A stretch of DNA of 64,000 nt from Theristus sp. LFF4_11 (lineage: Eukaryota; Nematoda; Chromadorea; Monhysterida; Xyalidae), in the NCBI GenBank assembly GCA_030248135.1, contig JASANC010004705.1, positions 92,085 through 156,084 on the forward strand. The letters run 5' to 3'. The notes under the pieces are model-generated. The model was not told where the DNA came from and made no database searches. It worked only from the letters and a program-made list of their open reading frames with translations. The number at the start of each line of letters is the position of its first letter. Position 1 is the first letter of the stretch. Both the position numbers and the translations under genes were made by a program. Below, one piece after another: positions 1 to 12,300 of this stretch.

Positions 1-55
1 TCGTTTTATTGCCAATCCGCGTGCCAACTCTGGACATCGAACAAGTTGTTTTCAG

Positions 56-3000
56 ACGGTCAGCCAACCGGAGAGCCGCGCGCGATTGCGGGCAACCAGG
101 GCACCACGTTCCTGATTGAGGACCTCTTTTACAACGTGCCGATCAGACGCCAGGCGATGCGCTCAGTCAGTGAGGAGCACGCGAAAATAGTGCACGTAAG
201 GGGGGGGCAGGGCGGACAATCGCTGTGACGCTCAGCGCTGTACAGTTCGGCGGAAGAAGGGACCACTGTCACTTTGCTTTCATTCAGGTGGTCACCCGCT
301 ACGCGATGCACAACGCCACGATCGGATTCAGCTTGAAGAAAGCGGACACCAACACGACCGATGTGTGCACGCGACCGCTGTCCACCATCGAACAGAACAT
401 TGCACTGACGTACTCGAACGAGTTTGCTAAGGTTGCTTTTTGTGCAATTCAAGTCTGTAAATTGTAGTGAGTAACAGTCCAAAAGCAGCACAGCAATGTA
501 TCAAATCAAACGAAATACAACCAGAATAGTGGTGAAAGAATGAGTTTCGAACGTTACGACGGTAGACTCACGGCGTGTCGGTTTTTCTCATCAGTACATG
601 CGGTGCAGCCAATCACTGCCATGTTGCACCCTTTGCAGGAGCTGCTTCGCATCGACCTGACGTGCGCTGCGCTGCAAATGCAGCCGGACTCGTTTGCGTT
701 GCTCTCGCCGCCGCACATCTCCGTTCGCTCGTACACGTTCATTCTGTTCATCAACAATCGACTGGTCGAGTGTAGCACTTTGAAGCGCGCGCTCGAAATG
801 ATCTGTGCTGGTGCGCGTGCGGTGACATTGGCGGAGGCTGCAACTAATTCGTTATTTGTTCAACAGTTGTTGGTGCCTAATGCAGATCTATGCTGAGCGT
901 ACTGACCCTAGCCCCTAGCCCAGTTGCAACGAAACGACCAATCAGCAACTCCGTCAGTTCGTTCGCTTTTCAGCAAAAATACTTTTTTTTCAGGCCACAT
1001 GCCGCCGACAAACAAGCCGTTCATCTACGTCCGCCTCAGCCTGCCCCCGGCGCACATCGATGTCAACGTGCACCCGACCAAGGCCGAGGTGCACTTTCTA
1101 CGGGAACACGAAATCGTCGAGCGACTTCAGTCGGTCGGTGGGATTGATTGTTGAAAACTTCTTGGTTTGTTTTCGATAATTTCAATTTCGGCGTCGAACT
1201 TTGCGAAAGTGCAAAGGAGATGAACGGTTTGTTCACATTCACAAACAAAATGTCTGATCTGACCTAGTGACACCTTTTTGTTATTCAAGTTGATCGAAGA
1301 CCGTTTGACGTCGGTGAACGATTCTCGGTTCATCGGTTCGCCTCACGCCGTTAAGCAAAACATGAATTCTCCATCTGGCAGCACAAATAAAAACCAGAAA
1401 TCCACCGATTCCCGTTCAATGTTGCGCCAGACGACTTTGGTGAAGCACAGCCCGTCCGCGGCTGCTTCGGAGAAGGTTGGTTGCTGTGTTTGTGTGTGTC
1501 TGTGTTTTTTTAGTTTTGCTTTGTTGGATCTGCTGGGACTGGTATTTGTACTACTGATGGTGTTTTCAGCCATTGAGATGTGAGGATTTTAATGCCTGTG
1601 CTTGTCTTTCTGCATTACAGAGATTTTTCCTGATATTCGCCTGATATTTCATCATTTGCAGCCGCTCGCTCAACCGCAGTCGTCCCCCGCTGCTAGCCAC
1701 CAAGTGCGAACGGACAGCCAACAATGTCGCCTTGACAGCTTTCTGCACTCAAACGCACCGCAAAAACCCACCGACGGACAACGTGCCATGCAGCGTGAAT
1801 GGGTGCACGCATCCTCAAACGCGTCTCGAGCCAGAACTGCATTTGAAAGTGGCCCGGCAACCAAAAACGATGCAGTGACTTCCAGAGCACACGGTGGATC
1901 TGACGCATCTGCTTGCACAACGAACCACCATGCGGTTGACGAGGTTTTAGACGACGACGAAGACGATGAAGTAACCAGACAGGTAGACTGGCTTCAGTTG
2001 ATTGTGGCACGCTCACTGGTTGCTGTTGCGAATTTGCGGCTCAAAACCGAGTTATTGGAGTGTCATGCCACTTTTTGCCAAATTTCCCCAAAGTTACGGT
2101 TACGGTCAGATGTCGTCACGATCGCGTCAAGACCAACAGCGTGACCTGCGTCTCGCGTCCGTGTACGATCTTCGTGTGGCCGTTTGCAACGAGGCGCACG
2201 TGCAGCTGCGCAACCTGATTCGCCAGTCGGTGTTCATTGGCTGTGCGGACGAACAGCTGGCACTGGTGCAGTACAAAACGGCGATTTATGTGCTGCACCT
2301 GGAGGCGCTCACGGAGCAGCTGTTCTATCAGGTACGCTGATTAATGGAAAATTTTAAATTCAATAATTTGTCGAGTTGCTTTTAGTAAGGTGGTTTTTCG
2401 TGTTCGTGGAATGAGATGCAGGAATTTTCTGAAAAGCTGAAGTGTGAAATCAACTGCAACTGCAAGTATGAAAAATGATGGCCACTTTCCAGATGATTTT
2501 GTTCAAATTCGGCAACCTCGACTGCATGGAGCTCGCAGAGCCGTTGCCCGTGGTAGAGTTGCTTGACATTCATTTTGCGACTTGCCTTGACGACAGCGTC
2601 AATCGGGAGCACATCAACGAACGATTGAAGGTGAGCTGCAAAGCGTTAGTGTCACCATTAGTTTATGAGCAACGTTCTTCACTCATCGTCGCCATTATCG
2701 TCAGGTGGTCATGTCACACGCGGCGATGCTCTGGGATTATTTCTCAATTCTGCTGAACGAACAAACGGCGACCTTGCAAGCGGTCCCACTGCCGTTAGAC
2801 GACTATCTGCCGGCGATTGCGAAGTTGCCTCGACTGATGTTTGATCTGTGCGCACACGTCGATTGGTGCGATGAACGCCAGTGCATTGAAGATGTCTGCA
2901 GGTTGGGGGCAGCATCTTGAGGGCGACGTCAAAATTCACAAATGACAACTTTTGTGTTCAGAGATTCGGCAGCGTTTTTTTTAGAGCCCTTTCACGCTTT

Positions 3001-3240
3001 CTCGCATTTGACCGCACCATGACGATCAACCGAAAAAACAGCAGCACCGAAAGCGAACAGAACACCACTGCGAACTGCGCTGATGTTTGTGCAAACAGCT
3101 GGCGAAAAACAGTGGCCGATGTGGTGATGCCTGCACTGAAGACGAAACTGATCCCGTCTGCGAGTGTGGCCGGCACAGGCATCGTTGCACAGCCGCTCGT
3201 GGACGTGCACGATTTGTACAAAGTGTTTGAACGTTGCTGA
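56..3240 (+). CDS. MLH1: DNA mismatch repair protein MLH1 (5' truncated by window)
   Basis: MutL-family ATPase that pairs with PMS partners to license mismatch excision in the nucleus. Exons: 56-195, 288-431, 639-810, 994-1133, 1290-1475, 1662-1982, 2110-2331, 2493-2630, 2705-2901, 2964-3240; phases close, giving about 645 codons. The visible protein starts in the ATPase domain (GNQGT then EDLFYNVPIRRQAM). It continues through LFINNRLVE and the DVNVHPTKAEVHF motif of the transducer domain, a poorly conserved Ser/Gln/Asp-rich linker (1290-1982), and the MutL C-terminal dimerisation domain. It ends in VFERC, the conserved MLH1 terminus. The first ~110 residues lie upstream of the window. The acceptor at 2963 was chosen because it alone restores alignment (CRRFGSVFF). 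RidA follows 472 bp downstream on the same strand. Family identity is certain; a few splice sites in the linker could shift. Confidence 0.95.
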
Positions 3241-3326
3241 GTGTGGAACTGGTGACGCGGGTACAGTTTTTTGTTGTTTTTGGTGATCTCAGTTTGATGA
3301 ACCAGTTACAAATTGGAATAATTTTG

Positions 3327-3332
3327 AATAAA
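3327..3332 (+). terminator. Poly(A) signal of MLH1
   Basis: A canonical AATAAA lies 87 nt after the MLH1 stop codon. The remaining ~380 bp up to the RidA start are AT-rich and show no supported gene. Confidence 0.55.
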
Positions 3333-3712
3333 TTTATACACCATTGAATCCAAGGGGTTTTGATTAAAAAAACAGACTTGTGGTCGTCCATTGACACATG
3401 TTGTTGCTGTGGCAGCCTGTTTCTATACAGCTGGCCCTGGACATGCCTACTGCTAAAATTGAAGAAATTCTTTACTGTTTTTCTCTGTTTTTGTACTATC
3501 TACATTCTACATATTGCTTCGCTGATGATATTTTTTATGTGCTGCACTGCTTATAACGCAAAACGGTTTTATGTATTTTTTCTTCATTGCTGCATTTTTT
3601 ATCAGCAGTTTTTAAAATCGATTTTCATTATGTTTTGCTGAGTTTTGCTTGATGCAGCTAATTTTTTGTTTATTAATTGCAGCTTCAAAGAGAAAATTTC
3701 GAGCTTCACCAA

Positions 3713-4442
3713 ATGAGCAGCGTCACACGTCGCATCATTTCCACGGCTGCCGCTGCGCGACCGGTCGGTCCGTACAGGCATGTGCACTGTTTTTTCTTTA
3801 CTAAAGTGGTTGTTCAAATGTGTGCTTTTATTATTTTAATTTATTCCTGTTTAGTCAAGCGGTTCAAGTGGACAAAACGCTGTACATCAGTGGCCAGCTG
3901 GGATTGAACCCAGAAAACCTGCAGTTTGTTGCGGGCGGCGTCCAGGAGCAAACCAGACAGGCGATGAAGAACATGGGCGCCATTTTGAATGCCGCTGGTG
4001 CTTCGTTCAGTAATGGTGAGCGATAGTTCATTTTTTTTGTTCTTTAGCAAATCCAATAACTTTAGCAGAACGCATAAAAAATTTAGTTGTGAAAACCACC
4101 GTCCTCTTGGCTGACATGAACGATTTTGTCAAAGTGAACGATGTCTACAAAGAATGTACGTTGCTTTTGAAATTTGTTGCAAGACATTCGAAATGCAACA
4201 ACTGATCAGTGGACATTTCAGTTTTCACTGAAAATTTTCCCGCTCGTGCTGCATATCAAGTTGCTCGACTACCGAAGGTTGGTTTTGTTCTGATTGCCTA
4301 AAACAATATGGTTCGGAGCGGATGGGATCCTGAAAAGTTGTGTTAAGAAATCAACCTGCTGTTTGTTTTTGTTTGACAGGATGGTCTGGTAGAAATCGAA
4401 GCCATCGCAGTGGTAGGCGACATCACAACGGTAACAACTTGA
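3713..4442 (+). CDS. RIDA: RidA / UK114 2-iminobutanoate deaminase
   Basis: Hydrolyses reactive enamine/imine intermediates released by PLP enzymes, protecting other PLP enzymes; cytosolic or mitochondrial trimer. Exons: 3713-3777, 3855-4015, 4087-4155, 4222-4277, 4380-4442, giving 137 aa, the same length as the human protein. Family signatures are MSSVTRRIIST at the start, GPYSQAV, LYISGQLGL, VVKTTVLLADMNDF, NFPARAAYQVARLPK with the substrate-binding Arg, and VEIEAIAV. Intron 1 (3778-3854) needs a GC-AG splice site: CAG|GCATGT rebuilds the invariant Ser-Gln-Ala, while the nearby GT gives the wrong frame. The gene converges with the K2P channel, whose stop is 227 bp away on the other strand. 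Confidence 0.96.
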
Positions 4443-4590
4443 AGTGAAACAATACAACTCCACGGAACAAAATCAGTCACACATGCCATATACACCTCGT
4501 TTAAAAGTTTGATTTGTTTCTTGATACGTGGGGTTTATTTGGTTAAAGATGTTGCTTGCCTGTAGCTTCGGTGTGCCGTGGTTCCTGAGT

Positions 4591-4596
4591 TTTATT
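4591..4596 (-). terminator. Poly(A) signal of the K2P gene
   Basis: AATAAA on the minus strand about 75 nt beyond the K2P stop codon, within the 226-bp convergent spacer with RidA. Confidence 0.5.
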
Positions 4597-4668
4597 GCAA
4601 TCAATGAAAACTAAGAGCTTGATATGCAGTGAAAAAACTGCAGGCACTTGCATCAAAATGTAATCAAG

Positions 4669-6615
4669 TTACGATACGGGCGCTTGGAAATGCGCAGCGG
4701 GCTGTGGAAAAAACCGCAGGTTTGACTCGTAGCTGAACACGGTCGGCTGTCGGAACACGATTTTTTCGCCGTATTTTTCGTCACCGCACTCTGGCTGCAG
4801 GTGCGAGGGCACCAGTTCGCACTGCACACGGGCGTTTCGCGATTGTGAGCCACGCAGGGTTGACTTATTTGCGCGGCCAAAGCCGATGCTCGCGAGGTCC
4901 GTTTGAACGCCACGCATTCGCCTGCGCGCGAGACGCATCAGCTGCTTACCCAGCCAACGACGCTGCCCACGGCCGAGCCAACGCGCTTGCCAGCCGGCAT
5001 CGTTAAGATACAGTCGATGCACCTAAACACGATTACACTTTTTTGACAACATGTCATGCTCAATTAGGCCAGAAGGACAGCAAACCTCTTTGATAGCCAC
5101 TTTCAAGTTCGTTTCCACTTTCGGCGACCACGGTATCTTCTTCAGCTGTTTTTCCTTGTTCTTTCTGTTCGCAGCGTTCAGTTTGTCTTGATCGATCTGA
5201 ACGTGCAGTGAATCGGCGTCCATCTTTTTCGCAACGCTGTCACTGAATCGGTTGCGCTTAATCACTGCCAACGACCAACACATCGTCACGAGCAGCATCC
5301 CAAACACAATCAGAATCATGGACGCGATCTGCGACACCGCATCCGTGGCGCTCAGGTCGCCTGAACGAATGGACTCATTTGATTTGTTCTGTTTTTTGTT
5401 CGTCAAAATCATTTAGTCAGCTTGAACAAACCAAGTCCGATCCTTGTCAAACTGCAGTACACCATGTAAATCGAATCGAAATACGACCAGCGTTCCCACA
5501 ATGAGAAAAACAACGACGACGACAGCAGCCAGGCAAGGAACAGTGAAAGGGCACCGGTGAATGGAAAATCAGCCGGGTGGAACTCTTTTGTAGATGCATG
5601 TTTCGATTTTTTATTTTTCTCTCGATCTGTAGCACCTGCTTTTAATATGGTCCTTCCTCTTATTGCAGCTCTCCCATCTCCATTTTCAACCGTCATTATG
5701 TTCTTCACAGTTTTTGCAAGAGGAGTTCGGTCTTCTTTGTGTCTCCGAGCTAATTTTGACAGGTTGGAAAACCTAGAACAGCACGCGCATTGTGAAAACG
5801 TATAATTTTGTTTTTAAACAAAAGGCTTTTCAAACACAAACACCCTACCGAACCTCTTCGTCACATATTGCACGCCGATGACGAACACACGAAACATTTG
5901 ATCACCAGTGGTCAGTAGTGCATAAGCGATGATCGGAATGCCGAACAAACCGTAGAGAATGGTGTACACTTTGCCGACCTCAGTGCTCGGCGCCAACACA
6001 CCATAGCCGATGGTCGTATAAACGGTCCAGCAATAGAAGATCGCTTCCAGCGGACTCATCGGTGACGGTGGCTCTTCCTCGTGAAAATAGTTACATTCTG
6101 GCGGTCGTTGTGGTGCGTAAACGCCTGCAAAGTTGTGAGCGTCCTATGAGTTGGAAAAAACTCAATCACATTATTCAGGACTTACGGTGAAACAATCTAC
6201 CACCAATCGCACTGTATTACAGCATCTTTCTAATTCAATTCACCTTCGCCAAGTCGCTTTGCGTATTCTTCCATAATCCTTCGGTAATCAGTTTTGCATT
6301 TCTGACTTGCGGTCGTAATCACTGCAGCCAGAGTATCGTTCGATCGCTCTGACGACTCCGCCGGGGGTTCTATGATAGGATCAAATTTGTCCTAAAGCAC
6401 CTCAGTGTTCTTGAAGCAACTAAAAACTGCTCACCGCTGTGTATCAGTGGATGGATGTATGTTTCGATGAAATAGTAAAATACACCGCCTAAACACGCGT
6501 AGCCGAACACGACGAACAAGAGCCAAAGTGCACGCGCCAGACCTGAGTTCACCCAATATGGGCGAACGGCAAACGTGCCACCTAGATTCCGTGCGGAAAA
6601 CAGTCCGAACGTCAT
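4669..6615 (-). CDS. Two-pore-domain (TWiK-type) potassium channel subunit
   Basis: Background K+ leak channel of the plasma membrane; two subunits form a pore. Exons (minus): 6615-6435, 6369-6244, 6124-5849, 5749-5432, 5360-5086, 5022-4669; 509 aa in frame throughout. Order: TM1 (ALWLLFVVFGYACLGGVFYY), extracellular cap, first pore with filter TTIGYG (YCWTVYTTIGYGVLAP), TM2 (LYGLFGIPIIAYALL), cytosolic loop, TM3 (ALSLFLAWLLSSSLFF), second pore with filter TRIGLGD, TM4 (SQIASMILIVFGMLLVTMCW), and a basic ~170-residue C-tail. The second filter has Arg where the family has Thr, which is odd. Splicing inside this filter (intron 5431-5361, G|GT donor) was chosen because it restores the Gly-Asp after the filter. 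The start is the first ATG with TM1 close behind; an upstream exon is possible. Family is certain, exact orthologue unknown. Confidence 0.92.
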
Positions 6616-8487
6616 CTTTATTGGTATTTCATTGGTCGCAGCACGGACAGCGTTCAACTACAATGTGCATCTATAAATGGTGCAAGCGTTGCTTACTGTA
6701 ACGAAACATTGCAGGTCTGAATTTGATGAGTAATTTCAAGATACACGCGTAAACACATGTCAATTTATATGAACTTCCAATTGAGTGACATGGAGTTTTT
6801 ACGTCAGGTTCACTCTTGCTCAACCGAAGATCGCATTGGGCATTTTTAATGAATAACTTTAGGCAACAACTAAAAGCACAAAAAAACTGTTACAACCGAT
6901 AACTGTGTCACGCGTCTAATCATACACGAATTACGCGAAACAGTAGACGGCACATAACGGCACTGGAACGTCCCAACCTGTGTTAATTCATATTAACTGC
7001 ATTGGCTCCCGGGCAGACTTGTGTAGTGATCTAGCTAATCACTTTAGTGGTCGTAAAACGAAACTAGTTAGCAATATGCAGCACCAAAAATGATATGATT
7101 CACAACATGTCTCGCGAGGCGCCATATTGCTCCCCTCTTCGGGTAAGGCTAGGTTGGAATGTATCTCAAACCACAAGCACGTGCCTTTCCCACAATAGCA
7201 CAAAATAAAGCTCTTGATGATTTAATTTTGTCAATTTGGTCACTTTGCGTGACAGTAATTCGAATTTGTGTAACCACAGCTACGTAATCAAACAGATCAA
7301 AACGCATGTCTCAAGCGATAAACCTCCAGTGTCGACACCGAACGCTTTTCTAACAATCCCAACTTCACCGTCAATATCACAACTGATGTGATCACCAATG
7401 AAACAAAAAAACACGCACGGATACATGATATAAAACAAGACGACAATGTGCTGACCTTTTTTCCCATAAAAGGCTGAACAAAATCCAAATAACAATTAGA
7501 TATGCAATAATTCATTTGAGTCTCGTGAAAGGTTTTATGGCATTCCGTTCACTTGGGTTATGTCAGCTCAGGATTGTTGCATGTACTGTACATCCATTTT
7601 GTGTGTGCTGCACATAACCGAATGTGCGTTTTGCTGCCAGAATAAAAAATATACTTTTCAGAATTTATCTGCATGCCTCATAAATCCTCGGCTCTCACAA
7701 AAACAATTTATTGTCCAAGCTTAAATGACGCATGAAATTGGAGAGAAACATCGTCACTGTTATTGCAGCGACTGAGAACAATGACGAAAATAAATAGAGC
7801 AAACTAGCTAGCCAACTTGGAGCCATTAACAACAGGTTAAGCAACGTTACGTTCATGGTCATTGCAACTAAAAAATTTCAACGTTCACACAACTGGAAAT
7901 AAAAAAATTCAATCAGCTAGCCACACTTAGCACGATGCAGATCACAAAGTTCTAAACTATAATGTACGTACAGAAACCGTTTCAGTTTGTCTGGCATGAG
8001 ACCGCCAAATCCGCCAATGATTACTTTTCTGGGCAATGCTTATCCAGCTCCACAAGCCGCATCAAAATGTAAATTGATTGACATACGACCCAGGCCAGGC
8101 CCACGCCCACCCAATAATTTAGGAAACCATGAACTGAACACACATTACAGCAAGTTGCCGTCTAAACAACCATTCAGCGCAAACGCTCATTGAGCAACTA
8201 TGGCGCATTTACTGGTTTCTTGGCGCCAGAGTCATCTAGGCTATCAAACATTGCAAAACAACGCACGGTACGCAACGCATCATGGGAATCGTGCTGTGAG
8301 AAACCAGAGTTGGTGTTGAAAGAATTTGAAGCAACATCTCTACTGGACTGCACGGAGTCCAGTCAACTGACCAAATCGATCTTTTGACTCAACATAAAAC
8401 AAGACAAAAGTCTTGCTGAAAACTGCGGCATATCTCAACGTTCACGTCGATATGGCACGATTTTGCACACTATCTGTCGGTTAATTA
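6616..8487. other. Intergenic, no supported gene
   Basis: About 1.9 kb upstream of the K2P gene. Short open frames exist (minus 7280-7515, hydrophobic; plus 7987-8193 and 8190-8387) but none shows a recognisable domain or a convincing exon chain. The two plus-strand frames overlap with a shift and could be a decayed coding fragment. Confidence 0.5.
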
Positions 8488-8735
8488 ATTTATTTTTATT
8501 TGTTTGCGCGCCGGTTCCGGAAACCCTAAGGTACCAAACTCCGGCGGAAACAGGCAATACTGCCCCGAGCCCAATTTGCCCTCGGCTCTGGAGGGAGTAG
8601 ACCATTAGATCTTGTTAGGTCACTTTAGTTTCATCATGGTGTGTCTTGTCCGCAGCGAGGTTCGAACTTTCCACCTACTGAACGGCAGGCGAAAGCCCTA
8701 CACCTGCGCTACAGACGCGACTGCGCTACAGACGC
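8488..8735 (-). repeat. tRNA-derived SINE, copy 1
   Basis: Read on the minus strand, 8720 to 8646 looks like a degenerate tRNA. It has an A-box-like TAGCGCAGGTG, an anticodon-arm-like helix (CCTGC...GTAGG), a B-box-like AGTTCGAACCT and a partly pairing acceptor end. It is followed by a body containing ACCTTAGGGTTTCCGG and an A/T-rich tail (8480-8500). The same order recurs at 54055-54430. A 17-bp piece near the tRNA head is tandemly doubled (8700-8735). It is a pol III-type SINE, not a functional tRNA. Confidence 0.72.
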
Positions 8736-8802
8736 GACTGCGTTACAGAGTTGTTCCAGAGCTGGAGGTTGGAGGAGCTGCGGGGTCATGTGACTAAAGG
8801 GG

Positions 8803-9081
8803 CTAGATTCGAACTTTTTGGGGGTGACGCCACCCCACTCCCCCCCCCCAATAAGAACAACTGTGTCTGTCGCGTTCCTTGTTCCTTGTCATCGCAGCAA
8901 ACGTTGTGATCAATGTGATCGCACCAAACACTGCAATAAATAAACAAAAAACATCCATACATTTTGTCACAAATGTTGTTGGTTTAAAACTTTCGCACTC
9001 ACGTTCATTCTCAAAATTCAACCGAACGCGCCACTGATGGAAAAACAATTGCAATGAGAATGAGATGGTTGGATTGCTCAT
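8803..9081 (-). CDS. Putative small two-exon membrane protein, unrecognised
   Basis: An ATG at 9081 opens a short exon ending at a strong donor (GAAC|GTGAGT, exon 9081-9003). A good acceptor (TTTATTGCAG) starts a second exon, 8930-8803. Joined, they give about 68 residues: a hydrophobic ITLITTFAAM stretch, a basic patch (TRNKERDRH), then a Gly-rich tail that runs into low-complexity G sequence. It lies divergently 252 bp from PAN2. No family is recognised. The splice signals are the only support, and the C-terminus in repeat-like sequence argues against it. Confidence 0.28.
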   Translation of the reverse strand: MSNPTISFSLQLFFHQWRVRLNFENERECESFKPTTFVTKCMDVFCLFIAVFGAITLITTFAAMTRNKERDRHSCSYWGGGVGWRHPQKVRI

Positions 9082-9333
9082 TGATGTTTCAGATCAGCTT
9101 CAGCCCCGGTTTAGCTTTGTAGTTTCACGGCTTCAGCCCATCAACCAACCACACAAACATGCAGCTGCAGCCTGCAGCGCAGCATGCAACAAACACATCA
9201 AAATGCGTATTCAACACTCGTGCATGCAATCCAAAATCCAATCCAATTGTTTTTTTTGTTTGATCATTGTTCACATGATTCGGTAGAATGAGAAAATCCT
9301 TAGAAATGTAGTTGGATTTTCTGCGGTTTTGCA

Positions 9334-12300
9334 ATGAATTTTACGCCGATTACGAATTCGGAGTGGATTGCGCAGCAAAACTCCATCGCTTTTGGTGCAG
9401 CAGCAATGCAGGCAGGTTTAAAGAGAAAGCTTTATTCTATTGCAAGACTTACCGGTTTTTGAAATACTTTTTGCACCATCTCCTGTTTTTGTTTTCAGTC
9501 CGGCGGTGAAGTGGTTGCTCCACAAATTCCCGAAGGTGGGTTTGCTCAGTTGTCATCCACACCAACCGATCCAACGGGACCACACGGCGTTTCCGCGCTT
9601 GCATTTGATCGATACGAAGAACTCCTTTGGACCGGCAACATCAATGTTCGTTTCAAAATAATATAATTCGTTTCTTTTTTGTTTTTCTGTACTTTTGTGT
9701 GTTTCTCGCAGCCGTGCTGCACAATCTGTGGTGACAGTGACGACTGAAACAGTGCGCTGCTATGAAATAAATTGAATGAATGAAAAAAAGAAACAAATAC
9801 CAACAGCGAAGCAAAGTTGTCAAAAGATTGATGGTAGTGTCAATTTCAACTCAAGTTTGGAAAAAAAGAGAAAGAAAAAAAATGGAACGCATGAACGTCA
9901 AATGGCCACAACCAATTATATCAAAGTAATTTAGCTTTGTACGGTATGAATTTTTTATAGGGTCACGTATCATCGTACTTCGGTGCGGCCCTGCAGAAAT
10001 ACACCGGCTTTCAAGTTGTTCTGCCCGAAGAAGTGGGCGGCGACCAAACGGCCGTTGGCATTTCTGTTGTCGAGACGACACCGACGGGCGTGTTGGCGCT
10101 GTCGAAACAGCAGATACGAGTGCAGCTAAGAACCGGATTGCCGCACGCGACCATCAAGTAGTCTATTTTTTGTACCATATGCAATTAGCTGTTTGGTTGG
10201 TGATCACTTTATGCATGGCTGACTCCGCCACCGAAAGGTAAAAAACCGGTTTTTGGCAACCAAAAAATAAAAATTTCTTCGAAAAAAAAGGTTTTTCCCA
10301 TGTCAACGTAAGATATAAAAATCAATAGACGGTATCATGCTTTTTTAGCATAATTTGTTTGCTTGTATGCGCTCAAGTTGATCAGTTTCGTGCAGAAACG
10401 ACCAAATGCGTGACATGTCGTGTATGCTGCTGACGGAGCCAACGATGTCGACGGTGTTGATTGGTGCCGCGCATGATTCGTTGCTGATTGTTGATGTCGA
10501 AACGAAACGAGTCAAGCGATCTGTCGTTAGTTTTGGTTGTCAACATCTTTGTTGTTCACATTTGGAATTTCGTACGGTGTGTTATACAGAACTGATTTGG
10601 TGTATTTGCAGAAGCTGACTCGTCCCGACTGCGTGATGCTACGTCAGAACGATCACTTCTATTTCTGTGCAGAATCGAGTGGCACGGTATTATGCTTTTT
10701 GTGCAAGTGAAGGTGGATTAGCACATAACCGTTTGTGTGTGTGGTCTATTTCTCAAATCTGCAGCAGTACAGCGAGTTTCAAGTTGCACGAACACATCAA
10801 CACATCAACACAGCAGTGTTTGCAGGTGACACTGCGTTCGCCACAGTCGTTGGACGTCGTGCACACGTTCGACGCACACAATGGCGCCATTTCGGATGTC
10901 GCCGTCTTGGGGCCTCTGATGGTGTCGTGCGGCTTTTCGCAGAGAGGGTTCGCTTTCGCTGGTGTTCAATGATTCATTGTTATCGTCGCATCATTGTCCT
11001 CTTCAGAGCGGGTCACTTGGTGGCGGATCGTTTCCTGATGATCTACGACCTTCGAATGCTCCGTGCGCAGCCGCCGCTCGCGTTGCCGTTCGAGCCGGCG
11101 TTCGTTCGTTTTCTGCCGACCTACTCGGATCGACGGCTGATCGCGACGTCGCAGGTGGTGCTGTTTCTAAAAAATTTTGTTTACAAAATCTTTATGAAAC
11201 CAAATTAGCACAATTTCAGGCCGCCGAGTTTCAAGTGTTCGAAATTGGCCAAATCGGCGTCACGTATCAAGTGCCGACGGACGGTTTCCCGATAATGGCC
11301 ATGGAGACGTGTGCCACCAAACAGTGCATTGCGTTCTCTGACTCCGCTGGTATGGGAGCTTGGAATTTCTTGAATAGCTGAAAAAGATTATCCGATTTTC
11401 AGATGACGTATTTCTCATGGTTTTCGAACACATTTCCAACTCAGGCTTCATCCATTTGTTCTCGGATCGCGTGCAGCCGACGTTCAACTTTGGTTCAAAG
11501 GAATCTGTGATGCCAGACTCGGTTAGGGTTCATCATCTTGTCATTTCATGTGTGTTGTGGGAACCGTTCATTGAGTGAACACAGTTGTTCACTGCGACAG
11601 GTGCCACTGCCGCCACCGATGTCATTTGACGACAACCTGGCACCGCTCGCCATCATTCCCGTTCCATTTCCGACTTCACCAGACGGTCAGTACTTTTCCG
11701 AGTGGCCTGCGTCCCACTGTCGTATTGTCTACCGGTTAGTTTTGTTCAAATGATAAAACATTTTGAGACGGATGGCACAATGTGCGAGCATTGGTGGCCG
11801 AAATTGCTGGAAATTAGAATTACGTAATGTTCGAGCTTCTGAACGTTCGTCGAATCAAAAGAAAACTCAGAAAATCAGGTTTCTGCCAAAAATCTCTTGA
11901 TTCCCGCCACTCTTTTGCTTTTATACAAAACCTCGAATCTATTGCACTTGAAAAGTACTGAAAGTATGACGCAGACGTACAGCAGTTTTTTTGCGCCATC
12001 AACGCCACGAAAAAAAACAAAGAACAATGACAACAACACAACAACAAAAACAGAACTGCGACTGTTGCAGCGAGCCAATGCCGATCCCGGAGCAAGTGCT
12101 CGACTCGATGCGTCTGGTGCAGTTTGTCGGCTACGCTGATAATCTCGGTGACAGACTGCCGAACCAATGCCCCTATGATCTGTCGAAGCACATCGAAAAA
12201 GGCCAAAATGGAACGAACAAAACAAATGGTGGTAACACGGTGCACAAAACTCACCCGACGTCCGGTGGCTCGGCAAGTTCCGCTGCTAAATCCACACCGC

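Noticed and set aside
8646..8720. tRNA gene on the minus strand
   Set aside because: The A and B boxes are visible but the acceptor stem and anticodon arm are degenerate, and the unit continues into a SINE body that recurs at 54 kb.
11975..12070. Alternative, longer PAN2 exon encoding a Gln/Thr-rich stretch
   Set aside because: The acceptor at 11974 is also phase-compatible, but the acceptor CTGTTGCAG at 12070 leads straight into conserved sequence; the extra residues are low-complexity.
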